Assembly (NCBI GenBank): GCA_001487125.1
Contig: LN913013.1
Location: 310,001 to 374,000, forward strand
From: Gabonibacter massiliensis
Lineage (GTDB): Bacteria; Bacteroidota; Bacteroidia; Bacteroidales; Marinifilaceae
Length of the DNA: 64,000 bases
Direction: 5' to 3'
Part shown: positions 16,147 through 24,390 of the stretch, in pieces
How positions within the stretch are numbered: position 1 is the stretch's first letter
Layout: each line of letters opens with the position of its first letter
The notes under the pieces: generated by a model
What the model was told of the DNA's origin: nothing
Database searches by the model: none
Seen by the model: only the letters and a program-made list of their open reading frames with translations
Position numbers and translations under genes: made by a program

Positions 16147-17142
16147 ATGGCAAATTTAAAGACGAAATACATGGGGTTGGATTTGGTAAGCCCTATTGTC
16201 GCCGGTAGTTGCGGTTTGACCTCGGATATAGAAAAAATGGTAGAGATGGAAAAAGCGGGAGTCGGAGCTGTTGTTTTGAAGTCCATTTTTGAGGAGCAAA
16301 TCAACGAGGAGAGCGTGGGAATATTTAAGTCCGGTTACGGTATGGGAGATGCCTATCCTGAAGCGGAAGATTATATTAAAGCCTATATTCGTTCCAACAC
16401 GATTCAAAAGTATGTAGAGTTGGTCCGTACGGCTAAAAGTCGTTTGACCATTCCGGTAATAGCGAGTGTCAATTGTTTTAGCGGGGGAGAGTGGGTTACT
16501 TTTGCCCATCAATTAGAGTTGGCCGGTGCGGATGCCTTGGAATTGAATGTCTTTATTTTGCCTGTCAACGAGTTTACGGAGAGCGCCGAGGTCGAAAATA
16601 TTTATTTCGAAATAGTGAAATCCATTAAGAAACAGATAAAGATTCCGGTATCGGTGAAGATCAGTCATTATTTTACTAATCTTTCGGCTTTCGTGGATAA
16701 GCTTAAGGCATATGGTGCGAATGCCGTAACGATGTTCAATCGTTTTTACGAACCGGATATCAATATAAACACGATGACAATGGGAGCGGCTTCCGTATTC
16801 AGTACGGCGAACGAGCTGAGAACGACTTTAAGATGGACCGGAATCTTGGCCGGGAAAGATAAACAATTGGAGATTTCGGCTTCCACGGGAGTGCATAGCG
16901 GAGAAGCTGTGGTTAAGATGTTACTGGCCGGGGCTACTACCGTGCAACTTTGTTCCGTGCTTTACGAAAAAGGCCTTCCGGTGATCGGGGAGATCAATCA
17001 ATTCGTATCGGAATGGATGGAATCCAAAGGTTTCCATTCGGTAGAGGAGTACAGGGGACAGCTATCTTATTCCTCCATTGAGAATCCGGATTTATACGAG
17101 CGGGCTCAATTCATGAAATACTTTAGCAACAAGCAGTATTGA
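16147..17142 (+). CDS. Dihydroorotate dehydrogenase-like FMN protein
   Basis: The 331-residue protein is a TIM-barrel flavoprotein of the DHODH-like group: 'LVSPIVAGSCGLTSDIEKM', 'GAVVLKSIFEEQI', 'IPVSVKISHYFTNLS' and a C-terminal phosphate-binding region 'ISASTGVHSGEAVVKMLLAG'. The loop that carries the catalytic Cys or Ser in true PyrD (NxSxPN) reads 'LNVFILPVNEF' here, so an authentic orotate-forming role is doubtful. Proteins of this type are common in Bacteroidetes and are usually misnamed PyrD. It lies between yggS-like and transglutaminase genes with a 1-bp gap to the latter. Confidence 0.8.
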   Translation: MANLKTKYMGLDLVSPIVAGSCGLTSDIEKMVEMEKAGVGAVVLKSIFEEQINEESVGIFKSGYGMGDAYPEAEDYIKAYIRSNTIQKYVELVRTAKSRLTIPVIASVNCFSGGEWVTFAHQLELAGADALELNVFILPVNEFTESAEVENIYFEIVKSIKKQIKIPVSVKISHYFTNLSAFVDKLKAYGANAVTMFNRFYEPDININTMTMGAASVFSTANELRTTLRWTGILAGKDKQLEISASTGVHSGEAVVKMLLAGATTVQLCSVLYEKGLPVIGEINQFVSEWMESKGFHSVEEYRGQLSYSSIENPDLYERAQFMKYFSNKQY

Positions 17143-17143
17143 G

Positions 17144-18325
17144 ATGAAAAGGATATGCTGGATCGTGTTTTGTTGTATCTGCATGGCTTGCAGCAAGTAT
17201 GACGGTGTACCTGAAAAATATCACGCTTTGTTGGACGAGGCTTTGGCGAAGGCCGATTCGAACCGGAGCGAATTGGCTTGGGCATTGAAGCAGGCTTCCC
17301 CGGAGACGAAGGAGGGAGTGGCGTTTTTAATCGCGTATATGCCGAAACGGGATCTACTCTCCATGAAAGGAAAATTCCTTTTGGATAATGTGGAGTCTGC
17401 TTATAAGGCAAGGAATCGTTTCGAATGGGCGAAGAGCGTACCTGATTCTATTTTTTTGAACGAGGTATTGCCTTATGCTTGCTTGAACGAGGAACGCGAT
17501 GATTGGCGTTCCGATTTTTACAATCGTTTTACTCCGTACGTGGAGAATTGTAAGACCTTGAAAGAGGCCGTATGGGCTGTTAATAAACATATACGGGATG
17601 AGGTGAGGGTCGATTACAATACGAACCGGGAAAAGCCGGACCAGAATCCTTCCGAATCCATGCGTCAGGGAATGGCATCCTGCAGCGGTTTGTCGATCTT
17701 GTTGACAGATGCTTTTCGTGCGGTCGGTATCCCTTCCCGTATTGCCGGAACTCCTAATTGGCATGATAATCGCGGTAATCACAATTGGTGTGAGGTTTGG
17801 GTAGACGGAGAGTGGTATTTCACGGAGTATTATCCGAACGAACTGAATCGCTCGTGGTTTTTGGCGGATGCGGGTAAAGCCGATCCGGAAGACCGGGAGC
17901 ATGCTATTTTTGCTTCTTCCTTTAAGTCCACGGGAGAGAGTTTTCCGTTGGTTTGGGATGAGAATATTACCTATGTTCCGGCATGGAACGTGACTCAGCG
18001 TTATATAGATCTCTACAAAAAAGTAGCTGATAAACAATTATCGGACGGTAACCACGTGGCGATGCGGGTCATGATGTTTAAAAATGCCGGATGTTCGCAA
18101 AAATCGGAAGACAGAATTGCCGGCAATATCGATATTTTTTGCGGTTCCGATCAGGTCGGCGGAGGACGAACGGCCGGTCCGACTCGGGATATGAATGATG
18201 TTTTGGAGTTTATCGTCGAAAAGAATAAAGGATACACGTTGAAATATTGGGATGATGAGGGGAAGGAATACGAAAAAAGGGTAGAGGTGAAGGACGATCC
18301 CGTGGAGGTGAGGTTATTCCGGTAA
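17144..18325 (+). CDS. Transglutaminase-like lipoprotein
   Basis: The 393-residue protein has a lipoprotein signal (MKRICWIVFCCICMAC, lipid Cys16) and a transglutaminase-like core. The nucleophile is Cys180 in 'GMASCSGLSILLTDAFRAVG'; His213 is in 'RGNHNWCEVWVDG'; the third position, normally Asp, appears as Glu in 'WYFTEYYPNE', a variant seen in Bacteroidetes members. The C-terminal 90 residues resemble a beta-rich module. It is anchored to a membrane and faces the periplasm or surface; it may be a peptidase or amide hydrolase acting on peptides or cell-wall fragments, which is inference. The start overlaps the previous stop region (TGA at 17140-17142, ATG at 17144). Confidence 0.85.
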   Translation: MKRICWIVFCCICMACSKYDGVPEKYHALLDEALAKADSNRSELAWALKQASPETKEGVAFLIAYMPKRDLLSMKGKFLLDNVESAYKARNRFEWAKSVPDSIFLNEVLPYACLNEERDDWRSDFYNRFTPYVENCKTLKEAVWAVNKHIRDEVRVDYNTNREKPDQNPSESMRQGMASCSGLSILLTDAFRAVGIPSRIAGTPNWHDNRGNHNWCEVWVDGEWYFTEYYPNELNRSWFLADAGKADPEDREHAIFASSFKSTGESFPLVWDENITYVPAWNVTQRYIDLYKKVADKQLSDGNHVAMRVMMFKNAGCSQKSEDRIAGNIDIFCGSDQVGGGRTAGPTRDMNDVLEFIVEKNKGYTLKYWDDEGKEYEKRVEVKDDPVEVRLFR

Positions 18326-18327
18326 CA

Positions 18328-18402
18328 TATGAAACGAAACCCGCCATCGTTTCAGAACAATGGCGGGTACAAAACAAAGAAATAACGAAATACCTTAATC
18401 TA
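18328..18402 (-). ncRNA. Candidate small RNA from an orphan promoter
   Basis: A leftward promoter at 18401-18439 (see next entries) has no protein gene in front of it: it faces the end of the convergent transglutaminase gene. Transcription from about 18400 would run into the hairpin at 18339-18368, which on this strand is followed by a T-rich stretch (GTTTCGTTTC). The predicted RNA is 60-75 nt with a 3' stem-loop. No open frame with a start codon fits. This is an inference from promoter and terminator signals alone. Confidence 0.35.
18339..18368. terminator. GC-rich hairpin
   Basis: ACCCGCCAT (18339-18347) and ATGGCGGGT (18360-18368), perfect 9-bp stem with a 12-nt loop. The T-rich side lies to the left, so it works better for the minus strand than for the plus-strand transglutaminase gene. 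Confidence 0.55.
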
Positions 18403-18487
18403 CTTTTGCAAAAGTAAGGGGATAGGGAGGTAGTAGCAATCCCTATTTGTGGGGATATTTTATGTTGTACTCCTCATCGGTAGGGAT
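18401..18487 (-). promoter_or_regulatory. Orphan copy of the TonB-receptor-type promoter and operators
   Basis: 18401-18416 is the 16-bp palindrome TACTTTTGCAAAAGTA, giving a perfect TACTTTTGC -7 element on the minus strand (and on the plus strand). A TTG lies at 18437-18439, 20 bp upstream, and overlaps the operator-like 18-mer ATCCCTATTTGTGGGGAT at 18439-18456. A degenerate second box (CTCCTC...GTAGGGAT) lies at 18470-18487. The same parts with the same spacing occur before the TonB receptor gene at 29639-29718. Confidence 0.6.
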
Positions 18488-18544
18488 AGGTTTTTATGGA
18501 AATGCAGGTTGACGATTGCAGATAGTGAATGATAGGGTGAAATT

Positions 18545-18577
18545 AAAATACTCCGCCGAATTTCGGCGGAGTATTTT
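18545..18577. terminator. Terminator of the PepSY operon
   Basis: AAAATACTCCGCCGAA and its exact complement meet around 18561, forming a 16-bp stem just past the stop of the PepSY-like lipoprotein gene. It lies between convergent transcription units. Confidence 0.7.
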
Positions 18578-18595
18578 GATTCATGAATACATTAA

Positions 18596-19429
18596 TTACA
18601 ATATATTTCCCTCGGAGTCCACCACGACTTGAAGCTCTTCTTTTCCTTTTTCCAGTTCGAAAAGATAAACGTTCGTGCCGTTTGCTCTCTCTTCGTAATC
18701 GATATCATCTATAAGATAATCGGCATAGCGGGAACGGATCAGGTTTAATATATCTGCCGGTACTTCATTTTCCCGAATTTCCCAGGTCGTGAGTTGCCAT
18801 TTGTTGTCTTTGGCCGCGAATATTACCTCTTTTTTCCGATTGTTATCCCATATTTCTACTTCGATAAAACCGAGCTCGATTTCCATATCGATGATAGGTG
18901 CGTTATCGTAGGTTTGATTGATAAAGTTTTTTATCTCTTCGGGGAGAGAGGTAGGCAGGTAATTATCGGAATCGTTATCCGGTACGGCTTTGAATAAGTT
19001 CCCGTCTTCCGTGTAATAGAGATCCATCTCCTGATTTCCTTGTTCTACCTCTATTACGTAAATGGTTTCCATGTCCGCTCTTTCCACTTTATCCACATCT
19101 TCTTTTCTCCATCGGGCGTATTCGCTGGCGTTGAAACTCGTCTTCACTGCTTCCGGTAAACTCTCAAACGGAATATCGCTTTCGGTCATGTACCATATTC
19201 CGGATGAATTGATCCAAGTTTCGGTTTTGATTCCGTTATTCCGGAATTCGGCTACATTGTAATTGTTTTTTATCTCCCATTCGACGTGTTGAGCATCGGG
19301 ATACTTAGAGTTGAACGTACCGATAACTTTTTCATTCGGCCGGTAGTTGTTATCGTCATCCTTGTCACAACTCGTGGCGGTTAATGTTGTAGCCAACAAT
19401 AGAATTAAAATAGTGAATCTTGTTTTCAT
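18596..19429 (-). CDS. PepSY-like lipoprotein
   Basis: The 277-residue protein has a lipoprotein signal (ILLLATTLTATSC, lipid Cys21) and repeated PepSY-like (BLIP-like) segments: 'VIGTFNSKYPDAQHVEWEIK', 'IYVIEVEQGNQEMDLYYTED', 'IKNFINQTYDNAPIIDMEIE' and 'NVYLFELEKGKEELQVVVDS'. The family is periplasmic or surface-exposed in Bacteroidetes with unknown function; PepSY modules elsewhere inhibit peptidases or sense envelope state. It is the last gene of the unit encoding a response regulator, a histidine kinase and a second PepSY protein. It is closely similar in layout to the PepSY protein at 29797-30642. Confidence 0.85.
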   Translation of the reverse strand: MKTRFTILILLLATTLTATSCDKDDDNNYRPNEKVIGTFNSKYPDAQHVEWEIKNNYNVAEFRNNGIKTETWINSSGIWYMTESDIPFESLPEAVKTSFNASEYARWRKEDVDKVERADMETIYVIEVEQGNQEMDLYYTEDGNLFKAVPDNDSDNYLPTSLPEEIKNFINQTYDNAPIIDMEIELGFIEVEIWDNNRKKEVIFAAKDNKWQLTTWEIRENEVPADILNLIRSRYADYLIDDIDYEERANGTNVYLFELEKGKEELQVVVDSEGNIL

Positions 19430-19457
19430 AATGTTATTATTTTAGTGATTTGCTTAT

Positions 19458-19898
19458 TTAATCATCGAAACGCAGAAACTTTTCATTTTTGTCGAATTTC
19501 AGTTCCGCCCCGTTGAGTAATTGGATTTCATAACCTTTATCCTCTTTTTTTATGGAAACGATTGTTTGGTCTTTAAAATTTGTTTTTACATACTGGTAAA
19601 TCTTTTTCGGAATGATATCGACAGGAACGGGTTGTCTTTGGCAATCCACCTCCGTCCATCTTCCTTTGTAATCGAATTCCAGATCGAAACCATCCGTTAA
19701 AATAACTTCGTATTTTTTCCATAACCAGATTCCGTCCTCTTCTTCCATGTGCGAAATATCGGACCGGGGGAAATGTTTCTTTATGAAATTTCGAGCTTTT
19801 ACCGGCAGAGCATTCGTGTCGTTTACTATTTTATCATTGTAAGCATAGGTTCCGGTAAACCATAGGATACAGATGAGAAATACAATAATTTTTTTCAT
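19458..19898 (-). CDS. Secreted PepSY-like protein
   Basis: From the ATG at 19896-19898 the protein is 146 residues and begins with a clear signal peptide (MKKIIVFLICILWFTGTYA). The frame is open to 19988, but the extra N-terminal text is charged and would hide the signal, so the shorter form is chosen. The mature part holds two PepSY-like units: 'ARNFIKKHFPRSDISHMEEE' with 'YEVILTDGFDLEFDYKGRW', and 'IYQYVKTNFKDQTIVSIKKE' with 'YEIQLLNGAELKFDKNEKFL'. Small PepSY proteins next to two-component genes are common in Bacteroides relatives and may modulate the sensor. A direct repeat that also precedes the response regulator gene is found just upstream (19938-19959). Confidence 0.85.
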   Translation of the reverse strand: MKKIIVFLICILWFTGTYAYNDKIVNDTNALPVKARNFIKKHFPRSDISHMEEEDGIWLWKKYEVILTDGFDLEFDYKGRWTEVDCQRQPVPVDIIPKKIYQYVKTNFKDQTIVSIKKEDKGYEIQLLNGAELKFDKNEKFLRFDD

Positions 19899-19937
19899 AT
19901 CTTTTGCTTTTAATTTTGATACAAAAAAACAATTGAA

Positions 19938-19959
19938 TTTGGGAAAGATTTGGGAAAAA
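19938..19959. promoter_or_regulatory. 11-bp direct repeat upstream of the PepSY gene
   Basis: Plus strand TTTGGGAAAGA immediately followed by TTTGGGAAAAA. The spacing of one helical turn is typical for OmpR-type response regulators. A related repeat lies before the response regulator gene of the same locus (22015-22036). Confidence 0.5.
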
Positions 19960-20004
19960 CGTGTTTTTCCTATTTTTTTTGAGGACAAACGGTAATTTAT
20001 TATT

Positions 20005-21288
20005 TCAACTACAATTTCGGCGAGGCCATTGCAATTTAAAATGGTGTTTACCGTCGTATCGGTACGAAACTTGAATCCGGTACAGGGTAGCGATGGATTT
20101 AATAATGGATAGCCCTAATCCTGTAGATCCTGTTTTTTTACGTCCGGAATAAAACCGCGTGAAAATTTTTTCCCGGTCTAAAGGTCCGTCCGTATCTTCA
20201 TTGGTGAACCGTATGCTGTTATCGGTTACGGAGATTATTATCTCACTTTTTTCGGGAGAATGAAGAAAGGCGTTTTTTAGCAAATTGGTGATGAGTGTGG
20301 TGGCCAATGATTCGTTCATGGGACGGATTAGTTCTGCCTCTTCGTTTACGTTTGTCCGGATAGATTTATTCGCATAGATTTCGGAAAAATCTTCTATCGT
20401 ATCTCGAATCAAGGTATTGAAACAAACCTCTTTCTCTTCATGGAATTGCCCGTTTTCGATACGTGAAAGTAATAAAAGCGATTTATTCAATTTTACACTT
20501 CGTCCGATATTCTTTTGTATCTCCTCTATTTCTTGCAGCATCTCTTCATTGCCTTCTGTTTTTTCTGCCAACATCTCTAATTTGTTCTGACATATGGCCA
20601 ATGGGGTTTGTAGCTCATGAGAGGCATTTTCAATGAACTGTCTTTGTTGTGCATAAAGTTCTTCATTTCGGCGGGTCATCTTTTCGATGGTGGTGTTCAG
20701 TTGTTTGAACTCTTTGATTTTAGTCTGATTGTCTAAAGGTTTGCAGTTCGTTCCCAAGGTGAAGGAATCCAGCCATTTCAATAATTTGTGTAGAGGGCGT
20801 AGGCTCTTGCGAAAAACGATCTCCGTAACGATAAGGATCGTAATCAATAGAGAGACGTATAAAATAATGATCCATTGAATCATGGCTTCGATCATGTCGT
20901 CCTGCTCCAAAGTCGAGATCATGATTGTCAGTTCATAATAACGGTTTTCTTTGGATTTGAAAGAAGTTTTGAGTACCCTTACCGGATCGTCTTCGAGTTC
21001 TACTTCGTAAAAGCGGGTGGAATTGAAATAGTGTTCCTTGTAGTTTTCGGCCTCTTGCGGGGATATTTCCCTGATGGAATAATGTGTCATCACGTCCTTA
21101 TGCTCGCCGGTCACGACTCCGTTTCGGAGGGATTGTTTAATGATCAGTTCCTTTGTGTTTTCGAGGGTATCGTCTGTTTCATCCATTATTTCATCTAAAA
21201 TATTCAGATAGAACAGGTAAGCCCATACGGAAAGGATTACAATCAATAGGACAGAAAGACGGGCAAGCGTGTGGTGAAGTAATTTCAT
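20005..21288 (-). CDS. Sensor histidine kinase of the PepSY-linked two-component system
   Basis: From the ATG at 21286-21288, which overlaps the stop of the response regulator gene by four bases (ATGA), the kinase has 427 residues. The longer open frame runs back inside the regulator gene and is rejected. A membrane helix lies near residues 8-30 (LSVLLIVILSVWAYLFYL), a periplasmic sensor of about 110 residues follows, then a second helix (IILYVSLLITILIVTEIVF). The H box is 'FIENASHELQTPLAICQNKL', the N box 'LITNLLKNAFLHSPEKS', and the G boxes 'RFTNEDTDGPL' and 'GSTGLGLSIIKSI'. It is co-transcribed with the OmpR-type regulator and probably controls the PepSY genes downstream. Confidence 0.88.
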   Translation of the reverse strand: MKLLHHTLARLSVLLIVILSVWAYLFYLNILDEIMDETDDTLENTKELIIKQSLRNGVVTGEHKDVMTHYSIREISPQEAENYKEHYFNSTRFYEVELEDDPVRVLKTSFKSKENRYYELTIMISTLEQDDMIEAMIQWIIILYVSLLITILIVTEIVFRKSLRPLHKLLKWLDSFTLGTNCKPLDNQTKIKEFKQLNTTIEKMTRRNEELYAQQRQFIENASHELQTPLAICQNKLEMLAEKTEGNEEMLQEIEEIQKNIGRSVKLNKSLLLLSRIENGQFHEEKEVCFNTLIRDTIEDFSEIYANKSIRTNVNEEAELIRPMNESLATTLITNLLKNAFLHSPEKSEIIISVTDNSIRFTNEDTDGPLDREKIFTRFYSGRKKTGSTGLGLSIIKSIATLYRIQVSYRYDGKHHFKLQWPRRNCS

Positions 21289-21974
21289 AGTTCTTCCGGG
21301 TGAGTGGTTAGTTTGTAGCCGAATCCGTAAATAGCTTTTATTTCGGGTATCGCTCCGGCATGTTTCATTTTCTTGCGTAGGTTTTTCACCTGTGAATAAA
21401 TAAAATCCAAGCTGTCCGCCTGATCGATACGATCGCCCCATACGGATTCGGCTAAGGTGGTCTTGTTGATCAACCGATCGGGGTTGGTTACGAAATAGTA
21501 GAGCAGATCGAACTCTTTCCGGTTTAAAGTCAGCTCCGAACCGTTGACCTGAACGGTATGCCGATCGGGGTACACGTTTAAATTTGCCAGTTCTATGCCT
21601 ATATTCCCGTCTTGTTGATTGCGACGGATGACCGATTTAACCCGCGCATTGAGTTCTGCCAGATGAAAAGGTTTGGCTAAATAGTCGTCTGCGCCGAGAT
21701 CCAATCCGGAAACTTTGTCTTCTATGGAATCCTTGGCCGATATGATAATAACGCTTTCTCTTTTCTTGTTTTTCTTTAGTTCTTCGAGTAAAGTAAGTCC
21801 GTTTCCATCCGGTAGCATAATATCTAACAATATGCAGTCGTAATCGTAATCATTGATTTTTAATAATGCGGAATGGTAATCGGGAGCCTGTTCCACGACA
21901 AAACGCTCTTTTTCCAACGATTTTGTCATGACTTCCCGTAAATTCTCTTCGTCTTCAATAATTAAGATTTTCAT
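21285..21974 (-). CDS. OmpR-family response regulator of the PepSY locus
   Basis: From the ATG of MKILIIEDEENLREV the protein has 229 residues. The receiver has 'IIEDEE', phospho-Asp in 'DCILLDIMLPDGNGLTLLEE', 'IISAKD' and 'DYLAKPF'. The C-terminal winged helix (about 130-225) has 'VNGSELTLNRKEFDLLYYFV', 'NKTTLAESVWGDR' and 'IYGFGYKL'. The frame is open seven codons further back, but those codons lie on the -7 element/leader side. A perfect -7 TATTTTTG and an 11-bp direct repeat lie upstream (21997-22036), suggesting autoregulation. Confidence 0.92.
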   Translation of the reverse strand: MKILIIEDEENLREVMTKSLEKERFVVEQAPDYHSALLKINDYDYDCILLDIMLPDGNGLTLLEELKKNKKRESVIIISAKDSIEDKVSGLDLGADDYLAKPFHLAELNARVKSVIRRNQQDGNIGIELANLNVYPDRHTVQVNGSELTLNRKEFDLLYYFVTNPDRLINKTTLAESVWGDRIDQADSLDFIYSQVKNLRKKMKHAGAIPEIKAIYGFGYKLTTHPEEL

Positions 21975-21996
21975 GGTATACGATATATTATTCAAA

Positions 21997-22036
21997 CAAA
22001 AATAGTGAAATATTCTGGAAAGAAACTGGAAAAGAA
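21997..22036 (-). promoter_or_regulatory. Promoter and direct repeat of the response regulator gene
   Basis: The minus strand has TATTTTTG at 21997-22004. Starting 10 bp further upstream is CTGGAAAGAAA (22015-22025) directly followed by CTGGAAAAGAA (22026-22036), read on the plus strand. Repeat length and orientation match the TTTGGGAAA repeat at 19938-19959. Confidence 0.5.
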
Positions 22037-22054
22037 GAGTCGTAAATCAAAAAA

Positions 22055-22109
22055 GATTCTGTGAGTGTGACGAATAATCATTCATATGACATCACTTAAT
22101 CACAGAATC
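22055..22109 (-). terminator. Terminator of the OB-fold lipoprotein gene
   Basis: GATTCTGTGA (22055-22064) and TCACAGAATC (22100-22109) form a 10-bp stem. On the minus strand the second arm is followed by a T run (TTTTTTG), just past the lipoprotein stop. Confidence 0.55.
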
Positions 22110-22141
22110 CTCTAATCACCGGGTTTCCTAACCGGATGAAT

Positions 22142-22666
22142 TTATTTTACGATTTCGTAATCAATACCTTGGAGGTAGTAGATGGAGTAAAAATCTTTAT
22201 TGTTTTTTTTCATCCATTCCCTCATTTGGGTAATGTTATTGCTTTCAGAATCACAATGTTCTCCCTCTTCCTCTTTTTCCTTGATCTTTTTTTCCCAATT
22301 GTCTATGTATTCCTGGGAGAGACGTTGTTCTTTCACGATTCCGGTGACTTGTATCTCCGAACCTACCAACTCTTTGTTAAAGCCTTTGATATTACCGGAG
22401 GCTTCTACCCGGAGGGTGGTTTCTCCGCTCGGGTCGGTAATGAAGCAACGGCGTCCTGAATTGCTGCAGGTATGTTTTACCTTTCCCTGTAAAACGATCG
22501 TGTCGTTTACTTTCTGTTCTGCCACTTGTAGTAAACTATCTACATTCAAGCTCGTTTGGGTTTGTACGCTTGTTGTTGCTTGTTTGGTCTTTTGACTTTC
22601 TTTGCAGGAGGTTAGAGAATAAGAAAGAGTTCCTGCCAAAATTAAAATAGCGATTGTTTTTACCAT
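22142..22666 (-). CDS. OB-fold lipoprotein
   Basis: From the ATG of MVKTIAILILAGTLSYS the protein has 174 residues with a lipoprotein signal (SLTSC, Cys21). The middle (about 45-115) is an OB-fold of the tRNA_anti-like or NirD-like secreted type: 'VNDTIVLQGKVKHTC', 'RCFITDPSGETTLRVEASGN', 'LVGSEIQVTGIVKEQR'. The C-terminal 50 residues are charged and helical (EKKIKEKEEEGEH). The function is unknown; such lipoproteins are common in Bacteroidetes. It follows the DUF6850 gene after 190 bp and may belong to the TonB-receptor unit or stand alone. Confidence 0.75.
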   Translation of the reverse strand: MVKTIAILILAGTLSYSLTSCKESQKTKQATTSVQTQTSLNVDSLLQVAEQKVNDTIVLQGKVKHTCSNSGRRCFITDPSGETTLRVEASGNIKGFNKELVGSEIQVTGIVKEQRLSQEYIDNWEKKIKEKEEEGEHCDSESNNITQMREWMKKNNKDFYSIYYLQGIDYEIVK

Positions 22667-22857
22667 AGTATGATTTATTAGATGAAACATTATTTTTTTC
22701 GTTATTTAATAAGGTTATCGTGATGGATCTGACGATTCCCGTGAAGAGAACGATTCCGGGTCTTGGGCGAATAGAAGTCCTCGTGCGATCAGAGAACTTT
22801 GTCCGCATGACATATGTAATATTTTTGCATTCGATTACTTTTTCCATGTATAATATT

Positions 22858-24387
22858 TTAAAAAGTGAGTCCTCCCTTTATCTGTACACCGTCGTTGTGG
22901 ATGGAATTAGCGTGGAAGTGCTTGCTGTATTGCAGAGAAATAAATATACCTTTATCTCCGGCAATGGGATGATCCCAACGGATGGAGGTCGAACCGTTTT
23001 TTCCATTACCTGACAGATTGGAATAGTTGATTTGTAGTGGGTAAAGCATTTTTTGTTTTTCTTCAATCTCCGTCAGTTGCAGATCGGAGTGATAGGTGTA
23101 ATTGTATTCTCCTTCCAAATGAAATTGGAAGATGGATTTTTTGTATAGGGCAGATAACCGGAATTCCACTCCTCCCGAGAGGAGACAGAGTCTCATCAGG
23201 CGATGCGGATCCGCGTATTTCATCTCCGTGTTATTCATCCCCAAACGGGGTAAGATAAACCATTGGTAACGCTTGCTTTGAGAAAATTTGCCGTATGTCG
23301 CTTCCAGTGCTACGTGATAGTTTTGGAGGGTGAATTGTTTGGCTTCTCCGATTTGAGGATAGATATTACTGGCTGCATCTCCGAATAAGTTCTCAATCCC
23401 TTTTTTCGATAATAGCTTCCCTTGGAGTTTGACACCCCATTCCCGGTTTCCCCGTTTGAACCGATATCCCATTTCGATATCTCCTTTATTTTCGTTCAGT
23501 TGATTGAGAGGTAGTTCATTCAGGTCCGAGATAATTTTCTCGAAGGTAAAATAATCGTAGGAGGCCGTGATAAAGATTCCTTGTTTTGTTTTGGGAAACA
23601 GAGAGAGACTGCTACCGTATCCCCAGCCTTTATAATAAGAGTTGGTATTGTTGCCAGAGAAACGATTGTAATCCATACCTAAACCACTGGCATGAAATAT
23701 TTTAATACCTCCTAATTCGCTAAAGAACTTAATAAGATTCGTTTGTTTGTACTTCCTTACATGCAGTGCGATTCCCCCGGAATAACGGGATTTTGTTTTT
23801 AGGGTGATACCGACGGAAACGTTCAGATCCGAAGTCGTGTTTTTCGGTCGCGGATCTACCCGGCGATACTCCATCAGAGCTCGGTAGTTTGCATAGATAC
23901 CCCATACTATTTTTCGAATTTCCTGGGCATAGCCTCCCGCAAAGAAATACTCTTCGTAAGTGAGATTTCCTCCTAACGTATCGGCTGAAATATAAGGGTA
24001 TGTAATGTCTATATCAGAGCTCTCGTTGTAAGTGATGTCTTTTTTCTTACCGGTATAGAAATGGGCTTTTCCCCACACCTTGCTGTTCTTTTTTAAAGAG
24101 AGATAGGAAGAGGCGTTAAACATGAAGCTTTCATCTCCATTCCCCTTTTGAAGTATAAGCGGTTTATTGGCTTTTTCGTGTTTCCATCCCAAGCTGAGTT
24201 CAGAAAAGGTTATATCCCTGAAATAATAATTTGTGGCCGGATTTCGATATATTTGCGATGCAAAGTCCTCTCCCGGAGAGAAATATATTCGAATCCGTTC
24301 AGTCGGGGGGATAGAATCTTTTGCCCATCCTGTAAGATAGCAAGTGAGTAAGATCAGAATAAAACTTAAACGAGAGCTCATGTTCAT
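22858..24387 (-). CDS. DUF6850 outer-membrane beta-barrel protein
   Basis: The 509-residue protein has a signal peptide (up to about residue 22: ILILLTCYLTGWAK) and alternating hydrophobic/aromatic strands through the rest, ending in a strand 'GVQIKGGLTF' with terminal Phe, as expected for an outer-membrane barrel. It fits the DUF6850 group, which accompanies DUF4876 lipoproteins and TonB-dependent receptors in Bacteroidetes. The role is unknown. It follows the second DUF4876 gene with a gap of 3 bp, so it is part of the same transcript as the receptor. Confidence 0.8.
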   Translation of the reverse strand: MNMSSRLSFILILLTCYLTGWAKDSIPPTERIRIYFSPGEDFASQIYRNPATNYYFRDITFSELSLGWKHEKANKPLILQKGNGDESFMFNASSYLSLKKNSKVWGKAHFYTGKKKDITYNESSDIDITYPYISADTLGGNLTYEEYFFAGGYAQEIRKIVWGIYANYRALMEYRRVDPRPKNTTSDLNVSVGITLKTKSRYSGGIALHVRKYKQTNLIKFFSELGGIKIFHASGLGMDYNRFSGNNTNSYYKGWGYGSSLSLFPKTKQGIFITASYDYFTFEKIISDLNELPLNQLNENKGDIEMGYRFKRGNREWGVKLQGKLLSKKGIENLFGDAASNIYPQIGEAKQFTLQNYHVALEATYGKFSQSKRYQWFILPRLGMNNTEMKYADPHRLMRLCLLSGGVEFRLSALYKKSIFQFHLEGEYNYTYHSDLQLTEIEEKQKMLYPLQINYSNLSGNGKNGSTSIRWDHPIAGDKGIFISLQYSKHFHANSIHNDGVQIKGGLTF

Positions 24388-24390
24388 CTG

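Noticed and set aside
17354-18037. 227-residue minus-strand frame
   Set aside because: Antisense to the transglutaminase gene, which carries a full catalytic site.
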